From assembly GCA_964462125.1 (NCBI GenBank), contig CAYWXT010000268.1, positions 1 to 7,296 of the forward strand: a stretch of 7,296 nucleotides of DNA. The letters are read 5' to 3'. A program made the position numbers and the translations under genes. This DNA is from JAWLFY01 sp964462125 (GTDB taxonomy: Bacteria > Planctomycetota > Planctomycetia > Pirellulales > Pirellulaceae). Of this stretch, positions 1 to 6,335 are shown in pieces. The notes beneath the pieces were generated by a model that was not told the origin of the DNA, made no database searches, and saw nothing but the letters and a program-made list of their open reading frames with translations. Numbering within the stretch: position 1 is the stretch's first letter; each line of letters opens with the position of its first letter.

Positions 1-634
1 ACGAACGCGGATCCTCCTCGAATCGATCCAAGCGATGCGTGATCTCAGTCAGCAGCTGACCCAGCATCGGCAGCCGGTCCGCCGCCGGGTGAATCGCAGC
101 CCGCCCGCTTCGCACCACGAAGTTTGTCAGATCCAAGATCGGCGCCGCCAGCGCCGGCCGCTCCAACAGATCGAGTAGTCCCGGAAACAGGGCATCGATC
201 GGCCAGTCGGGATTCTGCATCAGCGGGCTCAACAGCTGGCCCGCCTCGATCCAGTCACGCGGCGGATGCTTGTGCAACGACTGGACCAGGATCTGCAGCG
301 CTTCCTCGCTCCGGTTCTGGGTCAACAATTGCAACAGCAGATGCGTGTTGGGCGTCGGTTCAGGCAATACGGCCAAGACACGACCGATCGTCACCGGATC
401 GATCCCGCCGCCGGATCGATCCCCCCTGCGAAGCGCTGTCTGATGAACCAGGCGCAATACCCCGCCCAAGATCGCCGGATCGGATACGGCCAACAGCGCG
501 GACTGGTTGCTTAAGCTCTCAAGCAGTTCAGCCGGATCGAGCTCCGGGTCCTGAGCCAACTCGCGAAGATGCACACCGGCTTGCACCGGATCGGCGGTGC
601 CACCGAGCAACGGAGAGAGGAGGTCTTGCGTCAA
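1..634 (-). CDS. Helical leucine-rich protein of unknown function, 5' part only (runs off left edge)
   Basis: Reading the minus strand from 634 down to 2 gives 211 codons without a stop, so this is a real frame even though no ATG lies near its 5' end. The first in-frame stop upstream is TGA at 682-680. The best start is TTG at 634-632, giving an N-terminus MTQDLLSPLLGG; in-frame ATT codons just upstream are less likely. The only ATG in the first two thirds or so is internal, at 220-218. The protein is rich in Leu, Ala, Glu and Gln with regularly spaced leucines (LLESL, LLLQLLTQN, LLDLLERP), as in an alpha-helical or helical-repeat protein. It has no signal peptide, membrane segment or recognisable catalytic motif. 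A short Gly/Arg-rich insert (RRGDRSGGG) around 393-425 probably forms a loop. It is divergent from the sulfatase. Function unknown; the C-terminus is missing. Confidence 0.72.
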   Translation of the reverse strand, partial: MTQDLLSPLLGGTADPVQAGVHLRELAQDPELDPAELLESLSNQSALLAVSDPAILGGVLRLVHQTALRRGDRSGGGIDPVTIGRVLAVLPEPTPNTHLLLQLLTQNRSEEALQILVQSLHKHPPRDWIEAGQLLSPLMQNPDWPIDALFPGLLDLLERPALAAPILDLTNFVVRSGRAAIHPAADRLPMLGQLLTEITHRLDRFEEDPRS

Positions 635-844
635 AATGTAAATCGGGTGGGTCGCGGGGAAGGGGGCTACGCAATCGGTTCATTGTCCGAGATCCGCCTC
701 CACCGTCAATTCGCCCCCGGTGCGTGTTGCAGCGGTTGCGAGCAGTTAGAATCGGCCAGCATCCGCCCAAACCTTGTCCCGTACCCGACTGCCCCCCGTT
801 CCCCGTCCACAACGTCACTCCCCCGCACGCGCCGGAACTTCACC
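635..844. other. Divergent intergenic region between the helical-protein gene and the sulfatase
   Basis: This 210-bp stretch separates two genes pointing away from each other, so it should hold both promoters. The only -10-like hexamer I see for the sulfatase is TAGAAT at 747-752 (five of six matches to TATAAT), but no good -35 sits 16-18 bp upstream; TTGCAG is 14 bp away. No strong Shine-Dalgarno precedes the ATG at 845; GGA lies 8-9 bases upstream. Frames open across this stretch are GC-rich coincidences. Promoter position is not resolved. Confidence 0.4.
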
Positions 845-2662
845 ATGCGAACCACCTGCCCGCTGCTGAGCTGCCCGCTGCTGACCTGCTTGCTGCTCTG
901 GTCTCCCAGCCTTCCTTGCCAAGCGGCCGACGCTGACAATGGCAAGCCTCCAAATGTGGTGATCGTGATCACCGACGACCAGGGCTACGGGGATCTTTCG
1001 TGCCACGGCAATCCGGTGCTGAAGACACCGCACACCGACGCGCTGCATGCGGCGTCGGTTCGTCTCACCGATTACCACGTGGCACCGACCTGTTCGCCCA
1101 GCCGCGCTGCGCTGCTCACCGGCCATTGGACCAACCGCACCGGCGTCTGGCACACGATCATGGGACGATCGATGCTCCGGCGGAACGAGGTCACGATGGG
1201 AGAGATTTTCCGCCAAGCCGGGTACGCCACTGGCATGTTTGGTAAGTGGCACCTGGGTGACAACCATCCGTATCGTCCCGAGGACCGGGGCTACACCGAG
1301 GTCTTGCGTCACGGCGGCGGCGGCGTGGGGCAAACCCCCGACTACTGGGACAACGCCTACTTCGACGGCCACTACTGGCACAACGGCGAGCCGACGGCAG
1401 TCGAGGGCTTTTGCACGGACGTCTTCTTCGACTATGCCCAACGATTCATTCGCCAATGCCACGCCGAGGACCAACCGTTTCTGGCCTACATCAGTACCAA
1501 CGCCCCGCACGGCCCGATGCATGCCCCGGAAGCGGCCAGCGCCCCGTACCGCGACCAAGGCGTCCAGGTCGCCAACTTCTTCGGCATGATCGCCAACATC
1601 GATGACAACCTCGGAGCGCTCCGAGAATTGTTGCGAGAGGAAGGACTCGAGGAGAACACGATTTTCATTTTCACCACCGACAACGGCACCGCCGCGGGCA
1701 ATCGCGTCTTCAACGCCGAAATGCGTGGCAAGAAGGGGAGCGAGTATGATGGCGGGCACCGTGTTCCGTTCTTCGTTCATTGGCCCGATGGCCGCTTGAC
1801 CGGAGGCCGGGATGTCACCCCGATCACCGCCCACGTCGACGTCGTGCCGACCCTGATCGATTGGTGCGATATCGCTGCCCCGAACGACGTCCGTTTCGAC
1901 GGCGTGTCACTCAAGGGGCTGCTGGATGGTTCGGCCGAAGACTGGCCCGATCGCATCCTGGTCACCGACTCGCAACGGGTGAAGGATCCGATCAAATGGC
2001 GGAAGAGCGCCGTGATGACATCTCGCTGGCGTCTGAACAGCGGGGACGAACTGTACGACATGGATGCCGACCCGGGCCAGAGCAAGAACGTTGCCGCCGA
2101 CCATCCCGATGTCGTGCAGCGTTTGACCGACTTCTACGACGCTTGGTGGGCGGAGCTGGAACCGACCTTTGACATGGCGACCGCGATCGACCTGGGACAC
2201 CCGGCCGAAAACCCCGCGAGACTGACTTCGCACGATTGGATCACCACCAGGATGACTCCATGGAATCAATCGCACATCCGAGCGGCAATGCGTGGGGAAG
2301 AGAACACGGGCTTTTGGAACGTGAACGTCGTCGAAGCGGGCGACTACGAGATCCGGCTGCGCCGCTGGCCCGAAGAGACCGGCACCGAACTCGACGCACC
2401 GCTACCCCCAGGCGACGATGTCCCGGGCGCCAAGGCCTATCGCACCACGCCGGGAAAAGCCATCCAACCGGTTCAGGCGAAATTGCAAATCGGTGAGGCG
2501 ACGATCACGAGCGACGTCAGCCCTGGCAGCGAAAACGTCCGCATCCGCACGAAACTGCCGGCGGGAGAAACCACGATGGCCGCCACCTTCGAAACCGCCG
2601 ACGGCGAAACCTATGGTGCCTACTACGCCTACGTCGAACGGTTGGAATCGGGATCGGAATAA
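845..2662 (+). CDS. Secreted Cys-type sulfatase (arylsulfatase family)
   Basis: A 605-residue sulfatase that would hydrolyse sulfate esters, probably on a polysaccharide, outside the cytoplasm. The ATG at 845 is chosen because a signal peptide follows directly (Leu/Cys-rich core at residues 6-20, likely cleavage after A27 or A28); the frame is open further upstream but that part looks non-coding. Family signatures: metal-binding D44-D45 in ITDDQGYGD; formylglycine motif C83-S-P-S-R87; the second signature GYATGMFGKWH with K134 and H136; H222 in the PHGP motif; D279-N280 in FTTDNGT; K297 before YDGGHRVP. All expected catalytic residues are present, so it looks active once C83 is converted to formylglycine by a maturase not seen here. 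The sulfatase fold ends near residue 440-475; a further ~130 residues look beta-rich. Substrate cannot be told from sequence. The flanking genes are on the other strand, so it is probably transcribed alone. Confidence 0.96.
   Translation: MRTTCPLLSCPLLTCLLLWSPSLPCQAADADNGKPPNVVIVITDDQGYGDLSCHGNPVLKTPHTDALHAASVRLTDYHVAPTCSPSRAALLTGHWTNRTGVWHTIMGRSMLRRNEVTMGEIFRQAGYATGMFGKWHLGDNHPYRPEDRGYTEVLRHGGGGVGQTPDYWDNAYFDGHYWHNGEPTAVEGFCTDVFFDYAQRFIRQCHAEDQPFLAYISTNAPHGPMHAPEAASAPYRDQGVQVANFFGMIANIDDNLGALRELLREEGLEENTIFIFTTDNGTAAGNRVFNAEMRGKKGSEYDGGHRVPFFVHWPDGRLTGGRDVTPITAHVDVVPTLIDWCDIAAPNDVRFDGVSLKGLLDGSAEDWPDRILVTDSQRVKDPIKWRKSAVMTSRWRLNSGDELYDMDADPGQSKNVAADHPDVVQRLTDFYDAWWAELEPTFDMATAIDLGHPAENPARLTSHDWITTRMTPWNQSHIRAAMRGEENTGFWNVNVVEAGDYEIRLRRWPEETGTELDAPLPPGDDVPGAKAYRTTPGKAIQPVQAKLQIGEATITSDVSPGSENVRIRTKLPAGETTMAATFETADGETYGAYYAYVERLESGSE
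857..901 (+). repeat. Three 15-bp tandem units inside the sulfatase signal peptide
   Basis: Codons 5-19 of the sulfatase are three imperfect 15-bp units starting at 857, 872 and 887. The first two differ only at one base (AGC versus ACC at their ends); the third is more diverged. They encode CPLLS, CPLLT and CLLLW, and so build the hydrophobic core of the signal peptide. The unit length is a multiple of three, so gain or loss of a unit would keep the frame. Confidence 0.8.
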
Positions 2663-2680
2663 GACCTTTCCCGATTCCAA
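2642..2680 (+). terminator. Stem-loop enclosing the sulfatase stop codon, candidate terminator
   Basis: The 12-base arm at 2642-2653 (TTGGAATCGGGA) is perfectly complementary to 2669-2680 (TCCCGATTCCAA), with a 15-base loop at 2654-2668. A G-U pair (2641 with 2681) could extend it in RNA. The last sulfatase codons form the left arm and the stop TAA (2660-2662) lies in the loop. No T-run follows on either strand, so it is not a classic intrinsic terminator. It lies between convergent genes and could act on either strand, or protect the mRNA 3' end. Confidence 0.45.
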
Positions 2681-2767
2681 TAAACGGGTGAAGGGAGCCG
2701 GCATCGGCGAAAGCGTCCACCCGAATTCAGCCCGTATCCAACCCTACTCCGAGGTTGGGAAACACCT

Positions 2768-4732
2768 TCACCGCAATCCGTTCGGCTCGATTTTCGACTT
2801 GCCAAGTCCTCCCTGGTACTCCTGCTTCAGCAGGTGCGGGGGGACGGCGAGATTGCTGAAGTAATCGGGCGACGGCTGGCAGTGCCGCAGAACCGCTTGC
2901 TGGGTGGATTCGCCATCCTTCCGCCGCAGATTATTGGGGGAGGTGCGTGTGTAGGACGTCTTGAACACTTCCTTTCCTCCCACGGCGATGCTCGCGGTAT
3001 GGGTCCAAGGTCGAAACTTGACCTTGATCGAAGGCCCGCTGGGACGGGGACCAAAGCCGGGCGGCGCGAAAAAGGGTCCAACCCCGCGGCGTTCGTAATA
3101 CTCCGATTCCTCCTCCTCGCCCTGCTCGAGCCCGATCTGGATCACGTTCGAGGAACTGCTGGCGAGCTGCCATCCAAGTTCGGAGAGCTTCGATTCGACC
3201 GCCGCGCGGATCTCGGACTGCACGTTGGCAGGAGCGCTCCCTAACTCAAACTGAACGGAAACGGAGTCACCCGGAACGATGGCAAAGATGGTTTCCGGGT
3301 CGACCTGCTCGGCGGAGCGGATCGCTTCTTCATGCGGAATGCGAATCACGTTGGCGATGCTTTCCTTGTCGCGACCGAACGCGGAGAAAAGGTAGCTGCC
3401 GAGTGCCGCCCGGCCGGTGGCGCCCCCTTCATAGGTCCACAGCGGCATTCCGCGCTCCGTGTCATACAGGACCGAACCGACCATCAAGTACTTCCCGACC
3501 CAGTGAAGCCCTGACTTCGCATTGCCTTCGGAAACCGCAATCCGGCGAACCTCCTGGCCGTCCTCGGTGCTGTAGAGCGTGACCGAGAATGGATGAAACG
3601 CGGCCAGACGTGATCCATCGGGTGAAAAGGCGATCTGGTTGACCGGTTCGTCGCGGATAATGCAGCCCACGAGCCTGCCTTGCTCGGTCTCCACGACCGC
3701 GATCGAGGAACCGACGACCAGGGCCATCAGCTCGCCGGCCTTCGTGATTTCAGCTGACAACGCACCGCCGCTGGGACCGCGACGCAGCGTCTTGACTCCA
3801 ACCTTGTTCCCCAGGTCCCAGAACGTCAGATGGTGCTTTTGGCTGATCGTCGCCAGCCGGTTGTTCGGCAAGAACGCGGCCCAGTGCAATTCATCCCAGG
3901 AGCCACCGCCGGCGGTGAACTGAAACTCGGGGACCAGTTGGTTCTCCTTGATCTGGAAGATCGCCAAGTCATTCCCTTTGTCGAACCCTTCGACGCGAAC
4001 CGCGGCCATTCTTGATCCGTCGGCGCTGATCGCCAGCATCTTCCAAGGCTCTGAATACTCCAGCACATCGGAATTCTCGCCCGACACGGCGTTGGCTACG
4101 ACAAACTTGCCGTAGTTCTCATCCTCCTTGCGACTTTGGCGGTAGGAGTTCAACACCACCGTCCCGGTCCTTCCTCCGGCCAGCACCCGCATTCCGGCGA
4201 AGAACGGCTTGGGCAACGCGGTCTGGATCACGATCTCATCGAAACTGACGTCGGGAAACGGCCGAATCGGTGGCGCCGACCAGAACTCTTCGTTCGGCGT
4301 GATATTGATCGGCCGAAACCCCGCCACGATCGCCCGCCGCTCGGGGATCGAAGTCGAACCAGTCGCGGTGCCGCCCGGTTCGCCCCCGGAAAAGGGATTG
4401 TCAGCCTCGTCGGCGGCCGCCGCATCGGCCCCTTTCAGGGCGGATTCGGCCTTCAAAAACCCTTCAATGAATGCCTGGTCGGCGGAGCTCAACTGGGCCA
4501 GCGGCACGGTCACGCTGCGGCCATCGCTCTTGAGCAACCGCACGTTGTCTTGGTCCGCATGCTGCAGTTCGGCCTCGATCTTGAAACGTCCCGATTGATC
4601 GGAAAACGTCCGCTTGGCCGCGAATGCGCTGAGCGGACCTGTCGGTTCGCCCGCCAACGCCGCGCATGACACCGCTGACGTCAACAGCACCAACCACCCG
4701 CGGAACATCAACAAAAATGGATTGCCGATCAT
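2768..4732 (-). CDS. Secreted SHD1-domain protein with WD40-like region and planctomycete-type C-terminal domain
   Basis: A 654-residue exported protein. The start at 4732 is chosen because a signal peptide follows (hydrophobic to about residue 22, likely cleavage after A27 in CAALAGEP) and GGGAG sits 8 bases upstream; the frame extends to 4942 but that part does not look coding. Residues 40-95 match SHD1 (RTFSDQSGRFKIEAEL, then LLKSDGRSVTVPLAQLSSADQ), the Sla1 homology domain common in planctomycete secreted proteins. A low-complexity linker (about 96-130) contains NPF at 112-114. Residues 228-470 contain WD40-like blades (MLAISADGSRMAAV, IAFSPDGSRLAAF), suggesting a beta-propeller. Residues 480-640 form another domain, with an acidic stretch (EQGEEEESEYYERRG) and a Pro/Gly loop. 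No catalytic motif is evident; a binding or scaffold role outside the cytoplasm is only inference. Convergent with the sulfatase. Confidence 0.85.
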   Translation of the reverse strand: MIGNPFLLMFRGWLVLLTSAVSCAALAGEPTGPLSAFAAKRTFSDQSGRFKIEAELQHADQDNVRLLKSDGRSVTVPLAQLSSADQAFIEGFLKAESALKGADAAAADEADNPFSGGEPGGTATGSTSIPERRAIVAGFRPINITPNEEFWSAPPIRPFPDVSFDEIVIQTALPKPFFAGMRVLAGGRTGTVVLNSYRQSRKEDENYGKFVVANAVSGENSDVLEYSEPWKMLAISADGSRMAAVRVEGFDKGNDLAIFQIKENQLVPEFQFTAGGGSWDELHWAAFLPNNRLATISQKHHLTFWDLGNKVGVKTLRRGPSGGALSAEITKAGELMALVVGSSIAVVETEQGRLVGCIIRDEPVNQIAFSPDGSRLAAFHPFSVTLYSTEDGQEVRRIAVSEGNAKSGLHWVGKYLMVGSVLYDTERGMPLWTYEGGATGRAALGSYLFSAFGRDKESIANVIRIPHEEAIRSAEQVDPETIFAIVPGDSVSVQFELGSAPANVQSEIRAAVESKLSELGWQLASSSSNVIQIGLEQGEEEESEYYERRGVGPFFAPPGFGPRPSGPSIKVKFRPWTHTASIAVGGKEVFKTSYTRTSPNNLRRKDGESTQQAVLRHCQPSPDYFSNLAVPPHLLKQEYQGGLGKSKIEPNGLR

Positions 4733-4740
4733 GAGTTTGG

Positions 4741-4745
4741 CTCCC
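4741..4745 (-). promoter_or_regulatory. Ribosome binding site that sets the SHD1-protein start
   Basis: On the minus strand GGGAG (4745-4741) stands 8 bases before ATG at 4732. It is one of only two good Shine-Dalgarno sites in the window, and it favours this start over the longer frame beginning at 4942 and over the inner ATG at 4708. Confidence 0.6.
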
Positions 4746-4808
4746 AGATAAGGAAAGGAAATACCCCCAATTCGGATATCGTACTCGACGAGCGACGGGG
4801 CGTGGGGG

Positions 4809-4826
4809 GACTTCGCAGCCGAAGTC
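4809..4826. repeat. Short perfect hairpin, 7-bp stem
   Basis: GACTTCG (4809-4815) pairs with CGAAGTC (4820-4826) around a CAGC loop. On the minus strand the hairpin is followed by six C residues rather than a U-run. It lies about 80 bases upstream of the SHD1-gene start, so it may be in that gene's 5' leader. It could also be a remnant of a dispersed intergenic repeat; only a genome search can tell. Confidence 0.5.
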
Positions 4827-4926
4827 GTAGAGACCCGAACCCTTGGGCTGAAAAGCATCGAGTTGCCGAAAGTTGCCTTTCGCGAATGCTTCGCCGGCAG
4901 GATGTCATGGCTGGCTTTCGGAATTC

Positions 4927-4969
4927 CATCGTAACGCCTCAACCGCGCGCACGCTCCTGGGTTACGATG
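4927..4969. repeat. Perfect 9-bp inverted repeat between divergent genes, candidate operator or paired promoter element
   Basis: CATCGTAAC at 4927-4935 is the exact reverse complement of GTTACGATG at 4961-4969, with 25 bases between. Each strand therefore carries GTTACGATG. Each copy includes TACGAT (four of six matches to a -10 box), but no matching -35 sits 17 bp upstream on either strand. The half-sites are about 34 bp apart centre to centre, roughly three helical turns. It could serve a dimeric regulator or form an RNA stem. Confidence 0.4.
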
Positions 4970-5181
4970 CCACGCCCGAGACCGTAAAAAGCACGGAACG
5001 GAACGCCTGCATGGCGAATCAGCCGATCTGGTCGGTCCGTGCTGGGTGTCTCGCCTCGGAAGGAACAGGAATTTTCTCTCCGGTGCGCGAACTCGATGTG
5101 CCCGAGAAGAGTTCCGATGACACGAAAGCGACGTTCCACCACCGCTGCCATTTCGACGAAAATGACCGACACCAGATCAGC

Positions 5182-6270
5182 ATGAATGTACTCGTAGCTC
5201 AAGGACGGCCGCCGTATCCATTACGTCTCGGTGGTGCAGCGAGGGTTACGCATCGACTGCTCCAGGGGCTATCGGCAATCTCTGGCGTCCATGTTTCCTG
5301 GATGGGCCGACTGCGCTCCATGAATCAACCATGGGGAGCCGGTTTGTCCGCACAGGATCGCCGTGTTTTGGGGGTTCGTTCAGTCACGAATACGGTCACG
5401 GGCACAACGTTTGACGTCGGCTATCCGTCCATCGCTACGATGGATTTCTGGCAACATGTCTTATCTCGGCTGGAGTCTGATCGACCATCTCTGCTGGTGG
5501 CCACTTTGGAAAACGCCAGTCATCTGGCTCTGCAGTCGAGACAGCGCGGCATCCCCGCGATGATCTACATCATGGATGCGGAGTACCCTTCGTCGGAAAT
5601 TCGCTGTGCCGCTCAGAAGGGAGTGAACATCGTGTGCTTGTCACATTTTCTCGCCTCCCATGTCAAGTCGACGACGGGATGCCATGCCGACGTACTTTAC
5701 CCAATCGTCGACGCCGTCGGGCCGACCAATCCATCGAGTTTGAATCGTGAGCGAGCATACGTCTTGATGATCAATGCCTACGCACAAAAAGGTGTGCACA
5801 CGTTTTTGTCGTTTGCAACACTCTTGCCGCACATTCAGTTTGTACTGCAGGAATCCTGGCCACTCAATCAAACGTCTGTGATGTGGCTGCGACATCGACT
5901 GAAAGATCTCCCGAACGTCACGTTCCAGCGGGCTGTGGCCGACATGAGCCCAGTATACGCCAACGCTTCTTTGCTCGTCGTACCGTCCGTTTGGCAAGAA
6001 GGTTTCGGAATGGTGGCGGTCGAAGCGCAGGCGGCCGGTGTCCCCGTCATCGCTAGCAATCGCGGCGGCCTTCCCGAAAGCGTGGGAAGCGGAGGCATCT
6101 TGATCGATGATTATGAAAACCCAAATGAATGGGCGCGGACGATCAGAGAATTGCTGGGCGACTCATCGCGATATGCGCGGATTGCCGCGGAGGCGGCTCG
6201 TTCTACCCAACGTCCTGGCTTCTCTGAGCACGCTGTTGTTGAGCAGTTTTTCCGGATCTGTTCTACGTAA
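5182..6270 (+). CDS. Glycosyltransferase family 4 (GT-B fold)
   Basis: A 362-residue cytoplasmic, GT4-type retaining glycosyltransferase that would move a sugar from a nucleotide-sugar donor to a glycan or lipid-linked acceptor. The start at 5182 gives the usual N-terminus: a beta strand (MNVLVAQG) and the early Gly-Gly loop (RLGGAARV, G17-G18). A strand-turn around 191-200 (RAYVLMINAY, then AQKGVHTFL) begins the C-terminal domain. The clearest mark is VPSVWQEGFGMVAVEA followed by AGVPVIASNRGGLPESVG, with the E273-x7-E281 pair that contacts the donor. Length fits the family. The frame is open upstream, with an alternative ATG at 5011 and another at 4873, but the added residues do not resemble a GT4. 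No clear Shine-Dalgarno. Its convergent neighbour is a sulfotransferase, suggesting extracellular polysaccharide or glycolipid synthesis. Donor and acceptor unknown. Codon composition is less GC-rich than in the sulfatase. Confidence 0.92.
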   Translation: MNVLVAQGRPPYPLRLGGAARVTHRLLQGLSAISGVHVSWMGRLRSMNQPWGAGLSAQDRRVLGVRSVTNTVTGTTFDVGYPSIATMDFWQHVLSRLESDRPSLLVATLENASHLALQSRQRGIPAMIYIMDAEYPSSEIRCAAQKGVNIVCLSHFLASHVKSTTGCHADVLYPIVDAVGPTNPSSLNRERAYVLMINAYAQKGVHTFLSFATLLPHIQFVLQESWPLNQTSVMWLRHRLKDLPNVTFQRAVADMSPVYANASLLVVPSVWQEGFGMVAVEAQAAGVPVIASNRGGLPESVGSGGILIDDYENPNEWARTIRELLGDSSRYARIAAEAARSTQRPGFSEHAVVEQFFRICST

Positions 6271-6287
6271 CTTTCCCCTCGCTCTCC

Positions 6288-6301
6288 CCCAACGTTTTGG
6301 G
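6288..6301. terminator. Weak hairpin between convergent genes
   Basis: CCCAA (6288-6292) pairs with TTGGG (6297-6301) around CGTT, 17 bases after the glycosyltransferase stop. CTCCC (6284-6288) and GGGAG (6309-6313) could add an outer, bulged stem. No T-run follows. It is the only structure in the 65-bp gap between the convergent glycosyltransferase and sulfotransferase genes. Confidence 0.25.
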
Positions 6302-6335
6302 TGTGTATGGGAGTGAGTGCGCATTGAGAGAACTC

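Larger units (their letters stand above)
4733..5181. other. 449-bp divergent intergenic region before the SHD1 gene and the glycosyltransferase
   Basis: No protein with recognisable similarity is encoded here. Open frames on both strands cross it, including extensions of both flanking genes, but the translations lack motifs. It holds the SHD1-gene ribosome binding site, a 7-bp hairpin at 4809-4826, a perfect 9-bp inverted repeat at 4927-4969, and a small near-palindrome (TTTCG-A-CGAAA) at 5151-5161. Promoters for both neighbours should lie here; I cannot fix them by consensus hexamers. If the glycosyltransferase starts at ATG 5011, the last 171 bases would be coding. Confidence 0.55.

Noticed and set aside
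569..844. N-terminal extension of the sulfatase by 92 residues
   Set aside because: It would bury the signal peptide inside the protein and overlap the opposite gene; its composition is not coding-like.
124..936. A 270-residue plus-strand open frame
   Set aside because: Pro/Arg/Ser-rich translation with no motif. It is antisense to the coherent minus-strand gene at 1-634 and overlaps the sulfatase start in another frame.
815..1834. A 339-residue minus-strand open frame
   Set aside because: It is antisense to the sulfatase, whose catalytic motifs are intact on the plus strand. Its Val/Gly/Arg-rich translation is the usual shadow of a high-GC gene.
2687..2772. 8-bp inverted repeat GGTGAAGG / CCTTCACC
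   Set aside because: Arms are 70 bases apart and flank no clear element; the perfect 12-bp stem-loop next to it is far stronger.
4136..4669. A 177-residue plus-strand open frame
   Set aside because: Antisense to the SHD1 domain and linker; Arg/Gly-rich with no recognisable motif.
4733..4942. 70-residue N-terminal extension of the SHD1 protein
   Set aside because: A good ribosome binding site and signal peptide mark the start at 4732; the extension would mask the signal peptide.
5151..5161. TTTCG-A-CGAAA near-palindrome just before the glycosyltransferase
   Set aside because: Only 5-bp arms with a single copy; not distinguishable from chance.
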